From Impatiens glandulifera (Eukaryota > Streptophyta > Magnoliopsida > Ericales > Balsaminaceae): a stretch of 64,000 bases of DNA. How positions within the stretch are numbered: the stretch's first letter is position 1; each line of letters starts with the position of its first letter. The notes under the pieces were generated by a model that saw only the letters and a list, made by a program, of their open reading frames with translations, did not search any database and was not told the DNA's origin. The translations under genes and the position numbers were made by a program. The stretch lies in NCBI RefSeq assembly GCF_907164915.1, contig NC_061862.1:92087995-92151994 (forward strand), given 5' to 3'. Below, piece by piece: positions 60,092 to 64,000 of the stretch.

Positions 60092-63000
60092 ATGCCGCCC
60101 CGAAGACAGCCGCGCAACCCTACCCCTGGTGCTGATGATGGTGACCTTGCTGAGTTGCGACGTGAAAACGCTGAGTTTCGCCGTGATAACGACGATTTGA
60201 GACGGCAGGTTGAATGGTTGACGCAACGGATGGATGCATCTATGCACATGCACCACCCTGAAGATGATGTTACGATGACAGATGAAAACCCCTTCGGTGG
60301 TCTTCGGAATCGATCCCCTGAACGCCCCAATCATCGCTGGGAGCAGGCTTTCAGGGTGGACATCCCTAAGTTCGATGGTAGTCTATCACCGGAAGAGTTT
60401 ATTGATTGGCTTTCTCAGGTTGAAGAGATTCTGGATTTCAAGGAAGTTCCTGCAGATCGTCGTGTACCCCTTGTTACGATCCGCTTACATGGTCGTGCAC
60501 AAGCATGGTGGCAGCAGTTGAAACAGACACGTGTTCGTCATGGTAAGGCAAAGCTCACGAATTGGGACAAATTCAGGAAGCATATTAGGGCTGCGTTTCT
60601 ACCATATAATTACGAACGTAACCTGTACCAGCGGTTCCAGAATCTTCGTCAGGGTTCTCGTTCCGTGGATGACTATTCCACTGAGTTTTACACCTTTGTG
60701 GCTCGTGTTGACCTGTCTGAGTCCCCTCTCCAGTTGGTTTCTCGCTATATTGGTGGCCTTCGCCTCCAGTTGCAGGATATTTTGAATATGTTTGATCCCT
60801 TGACTGTTTCTGAGGCACATCAGCGTGCTTCACAGGCTGAGAAACAGCTAGCCAGGCGCGGTTTGGGTAGCTTTGGAAAACAGGTTGTCCCCACTAGTGG
60901 CATTGGTTCTTCTTCCCAGCCGGCCCATCCCACCCCAGCCCCCCCTCGCAACACTACAGCCCCCCCGCAGGGACGTCCCGGTGGCTTGCGTTGTTTCAAT
61001 TGTGGTGAAGTTGGCCATCGCCAAGCAGAGTGTCGCAACCCAAAGTCCACCAATCGTGGTCTTTTTACTGAGGTGGATGATCCTGACTCTGCTCTTCCTT
61101 CAGATTCAGCCCCAGTGTATGATGTTTATGATGATGAGGCAGCGGAGGAGTATGTTTCTGGTGATGTTGGCCCCCTTTTGGTGATTCGTCGATCATGTTT
61201 AACCCCTCGTGCTCCTGACAACGAGTGGTTACGCAATAATCTGTTCCATTCCACTTGTACCATCGGTGGCAAAGTTTGCACCTTCATCATTGATGCTGGG
61301 AGTTGTGAGAATGTGATTTCTGAGGTTGCAGTTTCGAAGCTGGGTCTGTCCACTGAACCTCACCCCAAGCCTTATCGCCTGTCCTGGCTGAGTCAAGGTA
61401 CGGATGTTACAGTTTCCAAGCGCGTACTTGTTAATTTTTCCATTGGTTCCCATTATCGTGATGCTGTATATTGTGATGTGGTTCCTATGGATGCTTGTCA
61501 CCTTTTACTTGGTCGCCCTTGGCTGTTTGATCATTCCGTTATACATGATGGGCGTGCTAATACCTACACGTTCTTATTTCATGGTACCAAGATTGTGTTG
61601 ATGCCAAATCAGCCCAAGAAGGGTGCTGCCCCCACTCATCATGCGTCCCCCCCTGCCACCTTGTTGTCTCGAGGTCCTTTTCAAACCGCCATGGTCGAAT
61701 CAGGCATGGTGTTTGCTCTATTTTGTTCGCTGATTACCTGTGGTGCTAGTTCTGAGGTGCCTATTCCAGTGCAGCCGCTGTTACAGGAGTTTGCAGATGT
61801 TTTTCCTGAGAATCTGCCTTGTGCCTTGCCTCCTTTGCGTGATATCCAGCATCACATTGACTTGGTTCCAAGTGCTGCCCTACCCAACCGTCCTCATTAC
61901 CGCATGAGTCCCAAAGAACATGAAGAGTTGCGTAGACAGGTGGAGGACTTGCTGGCTAAGGGACACATTCGAGAGAGCCTTAGTCCCTGTGCTGTCCCGG
62001 CCCTTCTTACCCCAAAAAAGGATGGGTCTTGGCGTATGTGCATTGATAGTCGTGCTATCAACAAGATTACAGTGCGTTATCGGTTTCCTATTCCCCGGTT
62101 GGATGACTTGTTGGATCAGTTGGGTGGTGCTTCTGTGTTTAGCAAACTGGATCTCAAGAGTGGATACCATCAGATTCGTATTCGCATGGGTGATGAGTGG
62201 AAGACTGCCTTTAAGACTCGTGAGGGCTTATATGAGTGGCTGGTTATGCCGTTTGGTCTGTCGAATGCTCCTAGCACCTTTATGCGTGTGATGAACCAGG
62301 CTCTTCGCCCTTTCATTGGGAAGTTTGTAGTCGTTTACTTCGACGACATCTTGATTTACAGTGACAGCGAGGTAGCACACCTCTCCCATCTTCGTGAGGT
62401 GTTATCTGTTCTCCGGCGTGACAAGTTCTATGCTGCTTCCTCGAAGTGCACATTTCTTACTGATTCTACCCAGTTCCTCGGTTATGTGGTGTCTCGGGAG
62501 GGCCTGAAAGTGGACCCGAGTAAGGTACTGGCTGTCAATCAGTGGCCCCGCCCCTCTTCGATCACTGAAGTTCGCAGTTTTCATGGCTTGGCTTCCTTCT
62601 ATCGGCGTTTTATTCCTCACTTCAGTAGTGTTACGGCTCCTATCACTGATTGTATGAAGGGGGTTAAGTTCTTCTGGACGGATGATGCCGAGGCTGCCTT
62701 TGTTGAGATCAAGCACCGACTCACTTCAGCCCCTATTTTGGTTCTTCCTGATTTTTCCCAGCCATTTGAACTACATTGTGATGCTTCGAAATTGGGTATT
62801 GGGGCTGTACTTAGCCAATCTGGGCGTCCTGTTGCTTATTTTAGTGAGAAACTGTCTAGCGCTAAACTTCGTTTCAGTACCTATGATATTGAGTTCTATG
62901 CTATTGTCCAGGCAGTCAAACACTGGCGTCATTATTTATTTCAGCGGGAGTTTGTCTTATATACAGATCATGATTCCTTCAAGCATCTTGGTGGTCAGGA

Positions 63001-64000
63001 CAAGATTTCTCATCGTCATGCTTCGTGGGTCTCTTATTTACAGCAGTTTACTTTTGTGATTAAACACAAGGCTGGTGTGTCTAATCGCGTGGCTGATGCT
63101 TTGAGTCGTCGTCATGGGCTGTTGGCGGAGATGCGTGTCCATGTACCCGGCTTTGATTCGTTTGTGGACCTCTATCGTGATGATCCTTTCTTTTCTCAGG
63201 TCCTCATTCGCATCCAACAGGGGGATTCGAGGGACTTTGTCTTGGAGGATGGGTTCCTTTTCCGCGGTGTGCAGCTGTGCATTCCAGATTGCAGCCTGCG
63301 TTTGAGGATGATTCAGGAACTCCACAAAGAAGGCCATGTTGGGCGTGATCGTACCTTCCAGCTTCTTGCAGCTTCTTATTTCTGGCCTTCGATGCGCAAA
63401 GAGGTGGGGCGTTTTGTTGCTCGTTGTCGTGTTTGTCAGTTGGCTAAGGGCGCTTCGACTAATGCCGGGTTATACTTGCCTCTGCCTATTCCCACTCAAC
63501 CATGGTCTGATGTCAGTATGGATTTTGTCCTTGGGCTGCCACGTACCCAGCGTGGTTCTGATTCGATTTTTGTGGTGGTTGACCGATTCTCGAAGATGGT
63601 TCATTTCATTCCCTGCAAGAAAACCTCTGATGCTGTGGCTGTTGCACAGCTTTATTTCAGGGATGTGTATCGCCTTCATGGACTTCCTGCCTCCATAGTT
63701 TCTGATCGGGACACTCGCTTTGTGAGTCACTTTTGGAGGAGTCTTTGGCGTTTGGTTAATACTCAGCTGAATTTTAGCAGTGCCTATCACCCGCAAACTG
63801 ATGGCCAAACTGAAGTTGTTAATAGGTCTTTGGGGAACCTTCTGCGCAGTTTAATTGGGGATCATCCTAAGGCTTGGGATCTGAAGCTGCCTCAGGCCGA
63901 GTTTGCTCACAATCATGCTGTTAATCGCTCCACTGGTTTCAGTCCTTTCCATGTGATTTACGGGCTGTCTCCGCGTGCTCCTCTTGATTTGTTAGCGCTG
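60092..64000 (+). CDS. Ty3/gypsy Gag-Pol polyprotein, open to the window end
   Basis: One frame of 1303 codons with no stop, from the ATG at 60092 (MPPRRQPRNPTPG) to the last base; the 3' end is outside. Domains in order: coiled coil about 20-43; retrotransposon Gag (AWWQQLKQ near 138-145); zinc knuckle CFNCGEVGHRQAEC at 301-314; aspartic protease with Asp401 in FIIDAGSCENVIS, an Ala where Ser, Thr or Gly is usual; reverse transcriptase with YFDD at 749-752; RNase H with Asp897 in HCDASKLGIGAVL; integrase zinc finger from His1078; and catalytic Asp1144, Asp1205 and Glu1241 with D-x60-D-x35-E spacing. Domain order (integrase last), YFDD and the integrase style fit a chromovirus of the CRM/Reina type; a chromodomain would lie beyond the window. 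Intactness and higher GC than its surroundings suggest a recent insertion into copia A. Confidence 0.95.
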   Translation, partial: MPPRRQPRNPTPGADDGDLAELRRENAEFRRDNDDLRRQVEWLTQRMDASMHMHHPEDDVTMTDENPFGGLRNRSPERPNHRWEQAFRVDIPKFDGSLSPEEFIDWLSQVEEILDFKEVPADRRVPLVTIRLHGRAQAWWQQLKQTRVRHGKAKLTNWDKFRKHIRAAFLPYNYERNLYQRFQNLRQGSRSVDDYSTEFYTFVARVDLSESPLQLVSRYIGGLRLQLQDILNMFDPLTVSEAHQRASQAEKQLARRGLGSFGKQVVPTSGIGSSSQPAHPTPAPPRNTTAPPQGRPGGLRCFNCGEVGHRQAECRNPKSTNRGLFTEVDDPDSALPSDSAPVYDVYDDEAAEEYVSGDVGPLLVIRRSCLTPRAPDNEWLRNNLFHSTCTIGGKVCTFIIDAGSCENVISEVAVSKLGLSTEPHPKPYRLSWLSQGTDVTVSKRVLVNFSIGSHYRDAVYCDVVPMDACHLLLGRPWLFDHSVIHDGRANTYTFLFHGTKIVLMPNQPKKGAAPTHHASPPATLLSRGPFQTAMVESGMVFALFCSLITCGASSEVPIPVQPLLQEFADVFPENLPCALPPLRDIQHHIDLVPSAALPNRPHYRMSPKEHEELRRQVEDLLAKGHIRESLSPCAVPALLTPKKDGSWRMCIDSRAINKITVRYRFPIPRLDDLLDQLGGASVFSKLDLKSGYHQIRIRMGDEWKTAFKTREGLYEWLVMPFGLSNAPSTFMRVMNQALRPFIGKFVVVYFDDILIYSDSEVAHLSHLREVLSVLRRDKFYAASSKCTFLTDSTQFLGYVVSREGLKVDPSKVLAVNQWPRPSSITEVRSFHGLASFYRRFIPHFSSVTAPITDCMKGVKFFWTDDAEAAFVEIKHRLTSAPILVLPDFSQPFELHCDASKLGIGAVLSQSGRPVAYFSEKLSSAKLRFSTYDIEFYAIVQAVKHWRHYLFQREFVLYTDHDSFKHLGGQDKISHRHASWVSYLQQFTFVIKHKAGVSNRVADALSRRHGLLAEMRVHVPGFDSFVDLYRDDPFFSQVLIRIQQGDSRDFVLEDGFLFRGVQLCIPDCSLRLRMIQELHKEGHVGRDRTFQLLAASYFWPSMRKEVGRFVARCRVCQLAKGASTNAGLYLPLPIPTQPWSDVSMDFVLGLPRTQRGSDSIFVVVDRFSKMVHFIPCKKTSDAVAVAQLYFRDVYRLHGLPASIVSDRDTRFVSHFWRSLWRLVNTQLNFSSAYHPQTDGQTEVVNRSLGNLLRSLIGDHPKAWDLKLPQAEFAHNHAVNRSTGFSPFHVIYGLSPRAPLDLLAL

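Noticed and set aside
60068..63808. Minus-strand and shifted plus-strand frames across the gypsy element
   Set aside because: They overlap an uninterrupted gag-pol frame with clear domains and show no domains themselves.

Overview
The window looks like nuclear DNA of a flowering plant, most likely a eudicot. It is very AT-rich, dense in (TA)n tracts and packed with plant transposon families: Ty1/copia, a Ty3/gypsy chromovirus, plant L1, hAT, and Mutator-like elements including a ULP-carrying one. The two host genes also have a plant character. I see no tRNA, rRNA or CRISPR array and no sign of bacterial DNA. Only two host genes are supported: a small intronless gene for a plant-specific basic protein (37532-37972 +) and a two-exon gene for the AAA+ ATPase RuvB-like 2 (54031-56638 +). 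Almost everything else recognisable is mobile-element DNA.
Layout. 1-2451 is a decayed minus-strand copia pol, cut by a plus-strand copia element (5' LTR 2452-2753, broken gag-protease-integrase to about 4500, possible 3' end near 7954) that carries a small hAT-type MITE (4977-5457). A deleted hAT element with TIRs and an 8-bp target duplication (8827-12005) sits in the 5' part of a decayed L1 whose ORF1 lies at 12245-13984. 14321-15436 and 16760-18044 are long-TIR Mutator-like elements with 9- and 10-bp target duplications. 18097-19024 is a hAT MITE, and 19904-20837 is another long-TIR element. 22229-28748 is a full-length minus-strand L1 with a 23-nt poly(A) tail and a perfect 14-bp target duplication; each of its two ORFs has one in-frame TAG, and they overlap as TAATG. 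31905-33800 is a degenerate tandem repeat with a period near 300 bp.
41141-50136 is a 9-kb Mutator-like element of the ULP-carrying (Kaonashi-like) type. It has a plus-strand DUF1985/ULP1 protease gene and a minus-strand MURA transposase gene, both with point lesions. It is peppered with about 45 copies of a short palindromic motif (core TCGCTAAG) that also occurs in its TIRs, and it holds two long imperfect hairpins and a tandem array of exon-plus-intron modules. This element is the most unusual part of the window.
50694-52560 is a hAT MITE with a perfect 8-bp target duplication and a (TTTGGG)n tract. After the RuvB-like 2 gene, 57010-64000 is a three-level nest: copia B interrupted by copia A, which is interrupted by a Ty3/gypsy element whose gag-pol frame is open for 1303 codons and runs off the window end.
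The elements record successive insertions. Their stop codons and Cys-to-Tyr changes fit slow decay of silenced copies. The gypsy element and the full-length L1 look youngest.
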